Under the pieces are notes generated by a model. It had not been told where the DNA came from and ran no database searches. It saw nothing but the letters and a program-made list of their open reading frames with translations. The position numbers and the translations under genes are program-made. From Streptomyces sp. f51 (lineage in GTDB: Bacteria; Actinomycetota; Actinomycetes; Streptomycetales; Streptomycetaceae): DNA of 64,000 nucleotides. Location: the NCBI RefSeq assembly GCF_037940415.1, contig NZ_CP149798.1, positions 4,869,001 to 4,933,000 on the forward strand, written 5' to 3'. Of this stretch, positions 23,265 through 33,300 are shown in pieces; position 1 is the first letter of the stretch; each line of letters begins with the position of its first letter.

Positions 23265-24815
23265 TCATGAGCAGACCTTGCCGTCCTTCGGCACCGTCCC
23301 GTCCAGCAGGTAGCTGTTCACGGTCGAGTCGACACAGTCGTTCCCGCTCCCGTAGGCGCCATGGCCCTCGCCCTTCCAGGTGAGCTCCACGCCCACGCCC
23401 TTGCCGAGCCCGTCCGCCATCCTGCGCGCGCCCTCGTAGGGGGTCGCCGGGTCCCCGGTGTTGCCGACGACCAGCACGGGCCCGGCTCCCGGCGCGCTCA
23501 CCTCGGGATGGTCGAACTGGCCCGCCACCGGCCAGTCGTGGCACCAGCCCGCCGTGTCCCAGCCCATGAAGTCGCCGAACACGGGCGAGATCCGCTCGAA
23601 CTCGGGCAGCCGCTTCTTCGTCTCCGCGGGAGTCGGCCGCTCCTTGTCGTCCAAGCACGATATGACCCGTTGGGAATGGGTCGTCGTGCCGTAGTGCCCC
23701 GAGACGTCCCGGTCGTTGTAGGCGTCGGCCAGCGTCAGCAGGGCCGAACCGTCCCCCGCCTCGGCGTCCTTCAGCGCCTCGGTCAGGCGCGGCCAGCTCT
23801 CCTTGCTGTAGAGCGGCAGCACGATGCCGGTGAGCGCCAGCGTCTGGCTGAGTTCACGGCCGCCGGTGGCGGGCAACGGCTTGGCGTCGATCCGCTTCAG
23901 CAGGTCCGCGATTTTCAGAGAGCCCTGCTTCGGGTTCTGGCCGGTGGACTTGAGGTAGTCGTTCAGGGCGCGCTGGAAGCCCAGCGTCTGGTTCTTGGCG
24001 TGGCCCACGGTGTCGGCGCTGGGGTCGACGACCGCGTCCAGCACCAGGCGTCCCACGTTCCTCGGGAACAAGTGGGCGTACATCCCGCCCAGTTCGGTGC
24101 CGTACGAGATGCCGAAGTAATGCGTGCGGCGGTCGCCGAGGACCTGGCGCATCAGGTCCATGTCGCGGGCCGTGTCCGTCGTCGAGACATGGGACAGCAG
24201 TGTGCCCGCGGCCTTCGCGCAGCCCTTGCCGAAGTCGGCGGAGTCCTTGAAGTACGCCGCCTCCTCGGCCGCGTCGTCCGGGGTGGCGTCCACCGACTCG
24301 GCGGCCTGGATCGCGCGGTCCCCGCGGCACCGCACCCCTTCGCTGGCGGCGACCCCGCGCGGGTCCCAGCTCACCAGGTCGTAGCGCTCGTGCAGCGGTC
24401 CGACGACAGTCGCGTACGACGGCATCGTGGAGACGCCCGAGCCGCCCGGGCCGCCGAAGTTGAAGAGGAGCGAGCCGATGCGCTTGCCCTGGCCGCCCGT
24501 CGCCTTGGAGCGGATGAGGGCCAGGTCGATCGTCGTGCCGCCCGGCTTCGCGTAGTCCAGCGGGGCCTTGAGCGTGGCGCACTGCCAGCCGTCCCCGGGT
24601 GCGGGCGAGTCCGAAGTGCCTTTGCAGCGGCTCCAGTCGAGCTTCTGCGCGGTCAGGGAGACGGGCAGACCCGGCGATCCGCCGGAGGGTGGCGCACTGG
24701 CCGGTGCTCCGTCGCCGTTCTTCCCCTCGTTCGTGCCGTCGGCCGGTGAGCCTCCGCAGCCGGCCAGCAGCAACGAGGCCGCGGCCGCGGCCGTCCACCG
24801 TGCGAAACGTGTCAT
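23265..24815 (-). CDS. secreted alpha/beta-hydrolase lipoprotein (tripeptidyl aminopeptidase type)
   Basis: 516 aa. Lipoprotein signal with lipobox LAGC (Cys20), then a Gly/Ser/Pro linker. The Slp/TAP family pattern is complete: FNFGGPGGSGV (oxyanion region), YDLVSWDPRGVAAS, nucleophile elbow GISYGTELGG, acid in VVGNTGDPATPYEGA, His in GHGAYG, and the TAP-like C-terminal domain. It probably clips short N-terminal peptides outside the membrane; homologues are mycelium-associated proteinases. A paralogue lies just upstream on the same strand, 115 bp away. Confidence 0.88.
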   Translation of the reverse strand: MTRFARWTAAAAASLLLAGCGGSPADGTNEGKNGDGAPASAPPSGGSPGLPVSLTAQKLDWSRCKGTSDSPAPGDGWQCATLKAPLDYAKPGGTTIDLALIRSKATGGQGKRIGSLLFNFGGPGGSGVSTMPSYATVVGPLHERYDLVSWDPRGVAASEGVRCRGDRAIQAAESVDATPDDAAEEAAYFKDSADFGKGCAKAAGTLLSHVSTTDTARDMDLMRQVLGDRRTHYFGISYGTELGGMYAHLFPRNVGRLVLDAVVDPSADTVGHAKNQTLGFQRALNDYLKSTGQNPKQGSLKIADLLKRIDAKPLPATGGRELSQTLALTGIVLPLYSKESWPRLTEALKDAEAGDGSALLTLADAYNDRDVSGHYGTTTHSQRVISCLDDKERPTPAETKKRLPEFERISPVFGDFMGWDTAGWCHDWPVAGQFDHPEVSAPGAGPVLVVGNTGDPATPYEGARRMADGLGKGVGVELTWKGEGHGAYGSGNDCVDSTVNSYLLDGTVPKDGKVCS

Positions 24816-24930
24816 GAGTGCCCCCCTCGCCCATGGTCCGCCCGAAGTCGCGGATCACATGCAGGCCATAGTAGGCGTCGGCCGCAGACCGCCGTCGAGG
24901 CCTGTGGATAACGCTCTGACCTGCCGCTTT

Positions 24931-26475
24931 CTAGGAGCAGACGGTTCCGGCCTTCGGGACGGTGCCGTTCAGCAGATAGCCGTTCACCGCACCCTGCACG
25001 CACTTGTTCTTGCTGTCGTAGGCGCCGTGTCCCTGGCCCTTGTACGTCAGCTCGACCCCGACGCCCTTGCCCAGCGCGTTCACCATCGCCCGGGCGCCCT
25101 CGTACGGCGTCGCGGGGTCGCCGGTGTTGCCGACCACGAGGATCGGCGCGGCGCCGGGGGCGCTCACGTCCGGGTGCTCGGCCGCTCCCGGCACGGCCCA
25201 GTCGGTGCAACTGACCATGCCCCAGGCCAGATAGTCGCCGAACAGCGGGGAGGCGGCCTTGAACCCGGGCAGCTTCGACTTCACGAAGTCCGCCGTGTAA
25301 CGCGGCTTCTCGTCGGCGCAGTTGATGGAGATGTTGGCCGGAGTGATGTTGCTGTACTGGCCGTTCTCGCTGCGCCCGTTCATCGAGTCGGACAGCAGCA
25401 TCAAAATCCTGCCGTCGCCCTCGTACGCCTGCTGAAGCCCCTCCGTCAGGTACTCCCAGAAGTCCTTGGAGTACAGCGACTGCGCGATGCCGCTGGTGGC
25501 GGCGGTCTGGGTGAGCCGGCGCGGGAAGACGCCGGGGATCGTCTTGCTGTCGAGGTCCTTCAGCAGCTTGGCGATGCGGTCCTTGACGTCCTGCGGGGTG
25601 TCGCCGATGGGGCAGTCCTCGGCCTTCGAGGTGCAGTCCTTCGCGAAGTTGTCCAGCGCGAGCTGGAAGCCCTTGGCCTGGCCGAGCGAGCTCTGTTCCA
25701 CGTCCTGGGTCGGGTCGACGACCCCGTCGAAGACGGCCCGGCCCACGTTCTTGGGAAACAAGTGGGCGTAGACGCCGCCCAGTTCGGTGCCGTACGAGAT
25801 GCCGAAGTAGTGCAGCTTGTCGTCGCCGAGCACCTGCCGCATCAGATCCATGTCGCGAGCGGCGTCCGTGGTACGCACGTGGGGGAGGACCTTGCCGGAG
25901 TTCTTGTCGCACGCCGCGTTGAACGTCTTGGTGTTCCGCAGGAGCGCCTGCTGTTCGGCGGCGTCGTCCGGAGTGGCGTCCTGCTGGAAGAACCTGTCGA
26001 GCTGCTGGTCGTTCTCGCACTTCACCCCCGCGCTGCGGCCGACCCCGCGGGGATCGAAGCTCACCAGGTCGTAGCGGGTGCGCAGGGCGGCGTAGTCCTG
26101 TCCGAAGGCGGGCAGGGTCGCGACGCCCGAGCCGCCGGGCCCGCCGAAGTTGAAGACGAGCGAGCCGATGCGCTTGGCGGGGTCGCCGCTCGCCTTCGCC
26201 CGGATCAGCGCGATCCCGATGGTGTCGCCCTTGGGGTCGGACCAGTCGAGGGGCGCCTTCATGGTGGCGCACTCCCACTCCGCGCCCCCCGGCAGAGGCG
26301 AGGGGGCGCTGCCGCCGCCCTGGGCCTCGGACGGCGCGGGGCACGCCTTCCAGTCCAGCTTCTGCGCCGTCAGGTCCCCGTGCCCGGAGTCACCGCTGCA
26401 ACCGGACACCCACGAGGCCAGCAGGACTGCGGTGACGACCAGGGCGGCGGCGTGCGACCGGGACGGGTTCGGCAT
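24931..26475 (-). CDS. secreted alpha/beta-hydrolase lipoprotein, paralogue of the next gene
   Basis: 514 aa. Signal peptide with Cys26 in WVSGC. It has the same motif order as its neighbour (FNFGGPGGSGV, YDLVSFDPRGVGRS, GISYGTELGG, VVGNTGDPATPYEGA, GHGAYD) and a near-identical C-terminus ending GTVPKAGTVCS. Like the neighbour it is a TAP-type peptidase candidate. ATG 26475 is favoured: CAGGAT ends 7 nt before it (leaderless pattern), although GGGGAG is also nearby. An in-frame ATG 9 nt upstream is the alternative. The two genes look like an old tandem duplication. Confidence 0.87.
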   Translation of the reverse strand: MPNPSRSHAAALVVTAVLLASWVSGCSGDSGHGDLTAQKLDWKACPAPSEAQGGGSAPSPLPGGAEWECATMKAPLDWSDPKGDTIGIALIRAKASGDPAKRIGSLVFNFGGPGGSGVATLPAFGQDYAALRTRYDLVSFDPRGVGRSAGVKCENDQQLDRFFQQDATPDDAAEQQALLRNTKTFNAACDKNSGKVLPHVRTTDAARDMDLMRQVLGDDKLHYFGISYGTELGGVYAHLFPKNVGRAVFDGVVDPTQDVEQSSLGQAKGFQLALDNFAKDCTSKAEDCPIGDTPQDVKDRIAKLLKDLDSKTIPGVFPRRLTQTAATSGIAQSLYSKDFWEYLTEGLQQAYEGDGRILMLLSDSMNGRSENGQYSNITPANISINCADEKPRYTADFVKSKLPGFKAASPLFGDYLAWGMVSCTDWAVPGAAEHPDVSAPGAAPILVVGNTGDPATPYEGARAMVNALGKGVGVELTYKGQGHGAYDSKNKCVQGAVNGYLLNGTVPKAGTVCS

Positions 26476-26575
26476 GCTCCCCATCCTGCGCGCGGGCGGA
26501 GCGGGGCGCTCGGGGCGCGAGCCGTGCGGGTGAGGAGGCGCCCGGGGCCCGCGCCGGTGGGCGCGGGCCGGGGGC

Positions 26576-29500
26576 CTAGAGCGCGCCCTTGCGGGTCAGG
26601 TGGTTGAAGAACAGCCATCCGGGCAGCACCGGGATCCACAGGGTCAGCAGCCGGTACAGCAGCACCGCAGGCGCCGCGACCTCCTTGGGCAGACCCACGG
26701 CGATCAGGCCGACCGTGAGGGTCGCCTCGACCGCGCCCACACCGCCCGGGGTCGGGGCGGCCGAGCCCAGCGCGTTGCCGGCGAGGAAGACGACCGCGAC
26801 GCTCGCGAGGCTGAGCGTGGTCGTCTCCTCGTGGCCGAACGCGCGGATCGACGCGTCCAGGCACATCACGAAGCAGGCGGTCAGCAGCAGCATGCCGCCG
26901 ATGCCGGTGACGAGCTTCTGCGGCCGCTGAAGCACGTCCAGCATGCGCGGTACGACGCCGGCGAACAGCGACCTCACGCGCGTGGAGACGAACTTGCGCA
27001 GCAGCGGCACCGACGTGACCACGAGGATGAACACCGCGACCGTCAGCAGACCCGCGATGACCGTACGGGACGGCGACAGGGACGGTGTCTTCTCCGTGCC
27101 GGTCATGTAGCCGAAGGACAGCAGCATCAGGATGTGGCAGCCGAGCCCGAACAGCTGCGACGCGCCGACACTCGCCACCGCGAGCCCCGGCCGCACCCCC
27201 GCCCGCTGGAGGAAGCGGGTGTTGAGGGCGACGCCGCCGACCGCGGCGGGCGCCACGATCTTCACGAACGAGCCGGCGACCTGGGCCGCCGCGGTCCGCA
27301 GGAACGGCACCCGTTCGGGCACGAAGCCCAGCAGGCTCATCGCCGCCGCGAAGTAGCTCAGGGCGGAGAACAGCGCGGCCGCCGCGACCCAGCCCCATTC
27401 GGCGTTGTCGAAGAGGGTCCCGAACTCGATGTGGGTGAGCTGCGTGAGCAGGAAGTACGCGCCGATCGCCCCGGCGATGAAACTGATCAGGGTGCGGGGC
27501 TTGACGCGCTCCAGACGGGCCGGTTCCACGGGCGCCTGCGGTCTGATCAGCAGCACCTGGTGGCGGATCTGGGTGAGCAGGTCCTCCTCGCGCGCCTCGT
27601 CCAGGGCCTCGTCGATCGCCCGCTTCTCGGCGCGCTGCTCGGCGCGTACGGCCTTCTTCCCGGCCTTCTCCGGCACGGGCGGGGCCGTTTCCCCGCCTTC
27701 CTCGACAGCTTCCGCGGCGCGGGCGAGCTTGGCCTGCCGCGAGACCTCCAGGACCGCCTCGCGTTCGCGCTGAGCGCGCTCCCGGGCGAGCCGGCGCAGC
27801 GTCGCGCGCGTGGAGCGTGTGAGAGCGATCGGCTGGAGCATGGGCAGACAGTCGGCGACGGCGTCCGGGCCGAGCACGCCCACCGCCGACGCCACCGCCC
27901 GTTCGGCGCCCACGCGCAGTCCGAGGGTGGTCACCAGCTGGGCGACGTCCATGCGCAGCAGCAGATCGCCGGCGGCGATCTCGCCCCCGCGCAGATCCGT
28001 GAGGATCACGGTGCCGGAACGATCCACCAGAATGGCGTCCCCGGCGAGCCGCCGGTGCGCGATGCGCCGGGACTGAAGCGCCTGCACCTGGTGCCAGGTG
28101 TCGCGCAGCAGCTCGTCGGTGATCAGCTCGTCGGGCAGGGAGTCCAGGGTGTGCGCGCCGGTGTGCTCGTAGACGAGCATCACGGCGTCGGGGCCGAGCT
28201 CGGAGGTGGCGATCAGCTTGGGCGCGTTGGCCCCGGCCGCGATGGCCGCGTAGGCGAGGAGTGCCTCCTGTTCCAGGGCCTGGCGCAGGGACTGGAGGCT
28301 GCGGCGCGTGGTGATGCCGCGCAGGGTCAGACGTCTCCAGGCGCGGTAGAAGAAGCCCTGTGCCTGCTGTTCGCGGTCGACGACCGTGACGTCCAGGGGC
28401 GGGCCGTCCTCCAGGGTGACGAAGTAGCGCCGTCCGCGGTCGCCGCTCTCCGCGGTCTCCGGCGTCTCCTCGCGGGCCGCGCTGACCGGGTGGAAACCGA
28501 CGTGCCGGAGGCCCGCCATGAGTGTCCGTCCGGTCGGCCGTACGTTCGGCGAACCGACGGCGTACAGCGTTCCGTAGGCGACGGTCCAGCCGATCAGCAC
28601 CGTGAGGATGATCGAGAACGGGGTCGTGTAGCCGGTCACCAGCATGGAGAAGGCGTCGAGGAGCAGCACGACCCACAGGACCCCGCGCCAGCGCGGTCTG
28701 CGGGACATGCCGACGGCCGTCATGTACGCGATGACCGGTGCGAGATAGCCGTGCACCGGGTCGGTGAGCGCGTGGACGTCACCCGGCGAGGGCTGGGTGA
28801 GCGCCTCCTGGATGGAGCCGGGGGCGCCCTTGGCGACCCAGAGGTCGGTGGCGAGTGTGACTCCGTGCGCGAGGACGGCGGCGAGCACGCCGTCGGCGAT
28901 CCGCAGCCCGTCCCGTTTGATCAGCCGCTCGATGGCGAAGGCGACCGGCACCAGGAGGATCGCGATGCTGGACGCGAGCCCGGCGATCTTGATGAGCAGA
29001 TCGGGTGCCTGCCCGGTGCCCTTGTTGATGTCCTGTTCGAGGCCGGAGGTGGTGCCGTGCGCGAACGCGGCGATGCCGAGCAGCACCACGATCGCGAGGA
29101 CGCCGACCAGGAGCCGCATCAGGTCGGAGGGGCGGTGCACGCGCGCGGGGAGCAACGGTTCGTCGCCCTCCACCTCGTCCGCGTGGACCTCCTCCACGCA
29201 GCCGGTGCCGCGCTCGGCCTGCCGCTTCTCGTCGGAGGGGGTCGGGGACGGGGCGCCCCGCTCCTCAGGGGAGGCGGTTTCCCGGTCCTCGGGAGAGAGG
29301 GTTTCGCCGGCCTCGGGAGACGGGGATTCCCCGGCTTCGGCGGCGGATCGCTCGGCCTCGCCGGAGTCGGTCCCGTCCGCCGCGGAGGAGTCGGCCGTCG
29401 TGCCGTCCGTGTCCTTCTCCTCGACGCCGTCGGATTCCGGGCGTGACGAGGCGGCGGAGGTGCTCTCCGCGTCTTCGGGGTGCACGCCCTGCTGCCTCAT
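26576..29500 (-). CDS. large membrane protein: pseudokinase-like middle plus LPG-synthase-type TM domain
   Basis: 974 aa. Residues 1-120 are acidic and repetitive (ESPSPEAGE, ETASPEERG). A TM block follows (LMRLLVGVLAIVVLLGIAAFA onward, about 120-330). The middle (about 340-600) resembles an eroded protein-kinase or AarF-type fold: VYEHTGAHTLDSLP, RIAHRRLAGDAILVD, VILTDLRGGEIA. An Arg/Glu-rich coil leads into an MprF/AglD-like flippase domain of about eight TMs (FVKIVAPAAVGGVALNTRFLQRAG, APTPGGVGAVEATLTVGL). It could flip or sense a lipid; substrate unknown. ATG 29500 has only AGAAGAG as SD; GTG 29524 is possible. Confidence 0.8.
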   Translation of the reverse strand: MRQQGVHPEDAESTSAASSRPESDGVEEKDTDGTTADSSAADGTDSGEAERSAAEAGESPSPEAGETLSPEDRETASPEERGAPSPTPSDEKRQAERGTGCVEEVHADEVEGDEPLLPARVHRPSDLMRLLVGVLAIVVLLGIAAFAHGTTSGLEQDINKGTGQAPDLLIKIAGLASSIAILLVPVAFAIERLIKRDGLRIADGVLAAVLAHGVTLATDLWVAKGAPGSIQEALTQPSPGDVHALTDPVHGYLAPVIAYMTAVGMSRRPRWRGVLWVVLLLDAFSMLVTGYTTPFSIILTVLIGWTVAYGTLYAVGSPNVRPTGRTLMAGLRHVGFHPVSAAREETPETAESGDRGRRYFVTLEDGPPLDVTVVDREQQAQGFFYRAWRRLTLRGITTRRSLQSLRQALEQEALLAYAAIAAGANAPKLIATSELGPDAVMLVYEHTGAHTLDSLPDELITDELLRDTWHQVQALQSRRIAHRRLAGDAILVDRSGTVILTDLRGGEIAAGDLLLRMDVAQLVTTLGLRVGAERAVASAVGVLGPDAVADCLPMLQPIALTRSTRATLRRLARERAQREREAVLEVSRQAKLARAAEAVEEGGETAPPVPEKAGKKAVRAEQRAEKRAIDEALDEAREEDLLTQIRHQVLLIRPQAPVEPARLERVKPRTLISFIAGAIGAYFLLTQLTHIEFGTLFDNAEWGWVAAAALFSALSYFAAAMSLLGFVPERVPFLRTAAAQVAGSFVKIVAPAAVGGVALNTRFLQRAGVRPGLAVASVGASQLFGLGCHILMLLSFGYMTGTEKTPSLSPSRTVIAGLLTVAVFILVVTSVPLLRKFVSTRVRSLFAGVVPRMLDVLQRPQKLVTGIGGMLLLTACFVMCLDASIRAFGHEETTTLSLASVAVVFLAGNALGSAAPTPGGVGAVEATLTVGLIAVGLPKEVAAPAVLLYRLLTLWIPVLPGWLFFNHLTRKGAL

Positions 29501-29685
29501 GGTCTCTTCTTGATCTCGTATCACCAGTCACCGCCCGCACGATGGTGGCATGCCCGACCGACACACGGGGGCATCAGGGTGCAAATGAGGGGCGCGCAAT
29601 CTGCTACAAGCGTCACTCCGCGGGAAGGAATATGCACAGCCGCTGCGGGGTCGCGTTGTCGGTGGGGTGCGGCAGGATGGGGCGG

Positions 29686-30051
29686 ATGAGCGAGGAGAGC
29701 CTTCCGGTGGACGCGCTGCCGGAGTACGCGGAGCGGGTCCTCGACGTCGCCGAGCTGATCCCGCCCGGTCGCGTCATGACGTACGGCGACATCGCCGAAT
29801 GGCTGGAGGAGGGCGGGCCGCGCCAGGTGGGCCGGGTGCTGGCCCTGTACGGCGGAGCGGTTCCGTGGTGGCGCGTCATGCGCGCCGACGGTGTGCTGCT
29901 GCCCGGCCACGAACTGGACGCGCTGGCCCACTACCGCGCCGAGGGGACGCCTCTGAAGGAGGCGAGCCGGGCCTCGGCGGGGCATCTGCCGCGCGTCGAC
30001 ATGAGACGGGCCCGATGGGACGGCGGCGAACGCGCGGAAGGTCACACTTGA
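29686..30051 (+). CDS. alkyltransferase-like (ATL) DNA-binding protein
   Basis: 121 aa of the MGMT fold: RVMTYGDIAEWL (helix-turn-helix), GRVLALYGGAVPWWRVMRADG. Where true O6-alkylguanine methyltransferases have the reactive Cys in PCHRV, this protein has Trp61 (PWWRV), the hallmark of ATL proteins. These bind O6-alkylguanine and hand it to nucleotide excision repair without removing the alkyl group. ATG 29686 lies 7 nt after CAGGAT with no clear SD. The position beside adnA matches Rv3204. Confidence 0.88.
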   Translation: MSEESLPVDALPEYAERVLDVAELIPPGRVMTYGDIAEWLEEGGPRQVGRVLALYGGAVPWWRVMRADGVLLPGHELDALAHYRAEGTPLKEASRASAGHLPRVDMRRARWDGGERAEGHT

Positions 30052-30315
30052 CAGCTTCCGGCATTCAGGGGGCCGAAGGGGACACTGAGGCCCGTACGAG
30101 GGAAACGAGGCACATCCGTGACATGCCGTACGTTCGTAGGTCACGGGACGCGCGAGGCGCACGGGGCGCACGGGGTGTGAGGGAAGAATCGGAAGCCCTC
30201 CTTCCGGGAACCGCACCGGCGTAGCGTCATCGGCACACGTCCCCCTCAGCCCGCGGTCACCGCCCTCCACGCGGCGGTCCGCCCACCAGTACGAGCACCA
30301 GGACCGGCGAACCAC

Positions 30316-33300
30316 GTGAGCTCCACTTCCTCCACCAGGCGCCTGACGCACCCTTCCGTGCGCCAGGGGGCCCGTGGTGCGTACCGGCTGGTGCGCACCG
30401 CGCCGGCGAAGGCGGAGCCCCCTCGTCTTGACGCGGGACAGCGCGCGGTGGTTGACCACGGGAGCGGTCCGCTGCTCGTGCTCGCGGGTCCCGGCACGGG
30501 CAAGACGACCACGCTCGTCGAGTCCGTGGCCGCCCGGATCGAACGCGGCGGCGACCCGGAGCGGATCCTGGTCCTCACCTTCAGCCGCAAGGCGGCCGTC
30601 GAGCTCCGCGACCGCATGGCGTTGCGCATAGGGGCCGCGCGTGCGCCCCGGGCCACCACGTTCCACTCCTTCTGCTACGCCCTGATCCGCGCCCACCAGG
30701 ACAGCGACCTGTTCGTGGAGCCCCTGCGACTGCTGTCCGGCCCGGAGCAGGACGTGGCCGTGCGCGAGCTGCTGGCCGGCCAGCCCGACCTGGAGCGCCT
30801 GGGGCTCGCCCATGTGCGCTGGCCGGACGAACTGCGCGCCTGTCTGACCACGCGCGGCTTCGCGGACGAGGTCCGCGCGGTCCTCGCCCGCAGCCGGGAG
30901 CTCGGTCTCGGGCCCGACGCCCTGGAGGCCTTCGCCCGGCGCATCGGCCGCCCGGACTGGGGCGCGGCCGCCGCCTTCCTCGCCGAGTACCTCGACGTCC
31001 TCGACATGCAGGGAGTCCTCGACTACGCGGAGCTGGTCCACCGCGCGGTGCTCCTCGTCGGCCGCCCCGAGGTCGCCGAGCGGCTCGCGGCGCAGTACGA
31101 CGCCGTCTACGTGGACGAGTACCAGGACACCGACCCCGCCCAGGTGCGGCTGCTGCGCGGACTGGCCGGCGGCGGGCGCACCCTGGTCGCCTTCGGTGAC
31201 CCCGACCAGTCGATCTACGCCTTCCGCGGCGCCGATGTGAACGGCATCCTGGACTTTCCCGACGCCTTCCCTCGCGTGGGCGGCCGTCCGGCCCCGGTCG
31301 AGGTCCTCGGCACGTCGCGGCGCTCGGGTGCCGAGCTGCTGGGCGCGACGCGCCGACTCACCCAGCGCATGCCCCTGACCCGGCTTCCGGCCCAGAAGGT
31401 GCGCGCGCACCGCGAACTGGCCGCGGTACGGGACGGCGGCCGGGTCGAGGTCTACACGTACCCGACGTCCGGCACGGAGCTCGACAACATCGCGGACATC
31501 CTGCGCCGCGCCCACCTGGAGGACGGTGTTCCCTGGGGCGAGATGGCCGTCCTCGTGCGGGCCGGTTCCCGCACGATCCCCACGATCCGTCGCGCGCTGA
31601 CCTCGGCGGGCGTGCCCCTCGACATCGACGGCGACGACCTGCCCCTGCGGCACGAACCCGCGGTCGCGCCCCTGCTGACGGCACTGCGGGCGGTGGCCCG
31701 CGCGGAGTCGGGGACGAGCGCGGGCGGGGCGCCCCATGCGGTCGGTGCGTCCGGCGCGGGCGAGTCCTCCGACGCTGCCGACGTCGATCCGGGGACCGCG
31801 ACGGCGCCGGATGCCGAGCGCACTCCTGACGCCGACGCCGACGCCGATCGGCGAGCCGAGACCGGTCCTGACGCCGACGCCGACGCTGATGCCGCCCCGC
31901 GAGCCGAGTCCGGTCCGGACGTGGGCGCTGAGGCCGACGCCGCCCCGCGAGCCGAGTCCGGTCCGGAGGTGGGCGCCGAGACCGATGCCGACCCGCGAGC
32001 CGACACCGGTCCGGATGCCGGCGGCCTCCGGACGGACACCGCCGCTGTCCGTGTCGCGTCCTGGCTCGACACCGAGACCGCGCTCACCCTCCTCGCGTCC
32101 CCTCTCGCGAGCATGGACGCCGCCGACCTGCGGCGCCTCGGGCGTGCCCTGCGCGAGGAGGAGCGCGCCGGCGGAAACCTCGTACCGCCGCCGTCCGACG
32201 TCCTGCTCGCCCGCGCGCTGGCCGAGCCGGAGCGGCTCGTCGCGCACGATCCCGCGTACGCCCGGGGCGCCCAGCGCCTCGGCGCGCTGCTGCGCAAGGC
32301 GCGTGAGCGGCTCGCGGGCGGCGGAACGGCCGAGGAGGCCCTCTGGGACCTGTGGGACGGCACCCCCTGGCCCCAGCGGCTGGAACGGGCCGCCCGGCGC
32401 GGCGGCGCGGCCGGACGCAACGCCGACCGGGACCTCGACGCCGTGTGCGCGCTGTTCGCGACCGCCGAACGCGCGGAGGAGCGCACCGGAGGCCGTGGCG
32501 CCCTGAACTTCCTGGAGGAGATCGACGCCGAGGACATCGCGGCCGACACCCTCACCCGAAGGGCCGTCCGCCCCGAGGCCGTACGCCTGATGACGGCGCA
32601 CCGCTCCAAGGGCCTGGAGTGGCGCCTCGTCGTCGTCGCGGGCGTCCAGGAGGGCCTTTGGCCTGACCTGCGCCGCCGCGGCTCCCTGCTGGAGGCCGAC
32701 CGCATCGGGCGGGACGGACTCGCCGAACCCCTCACCCCCGGGGCACTCCTCTCCGAGGAGCGCCGGCTGTTCTACGTGGCCGCCACGCGCGCGCGTGAAC
32801 GGCTCGTCGTGACCGCGGTCAAGGCACCCGCGGACGACGGCGACCAGCCCTCCCGATTCCTCACCGAACTCGGCGTCGAGCCCAAGGACGTCACCGGCCG
32901 CCCGCGCCGCCCGCTGGCCGTCGCCCCGCTGGTCGCCGAACTGCGCGCCACCACGGTCGACCCGCGCGTCTCGGAGACCCTCAGGCAGGCAGCGGCCCGC
33001 CGTCTCGCCCGGCTCGCCGCCCTCGCCGACGAGGAAGGCCGCCCGCTGGTCCCCTCCGCGCACCCCTACCGCTGGTGGGGCATGTACGAGCCGACCGAGA
33101 GCAAGGTCCCGCTGCGCGACCGCGACCAGCCCGTCGTGCTCTCCGGCAGCGCGCTCGACCAGCTCGCCAACACCTGCGCCCTCCAGTGGTTCCTGGGCCG
33201 GGAGGTGAAGGCCGACGCCCCCGCGACGGCCGCCCAGGGCTTCGGCAACGTGGTGCACGTCCTCGCCGACGAGGTCGCGTCCGGACGTACCCCCGCGGAC

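Noticed and set aside
26600..29446. A 948-codon plus-strand frame
   Set aside because: Shadow of the LPG-type membrane protein; the translation is charged and lacks domains.
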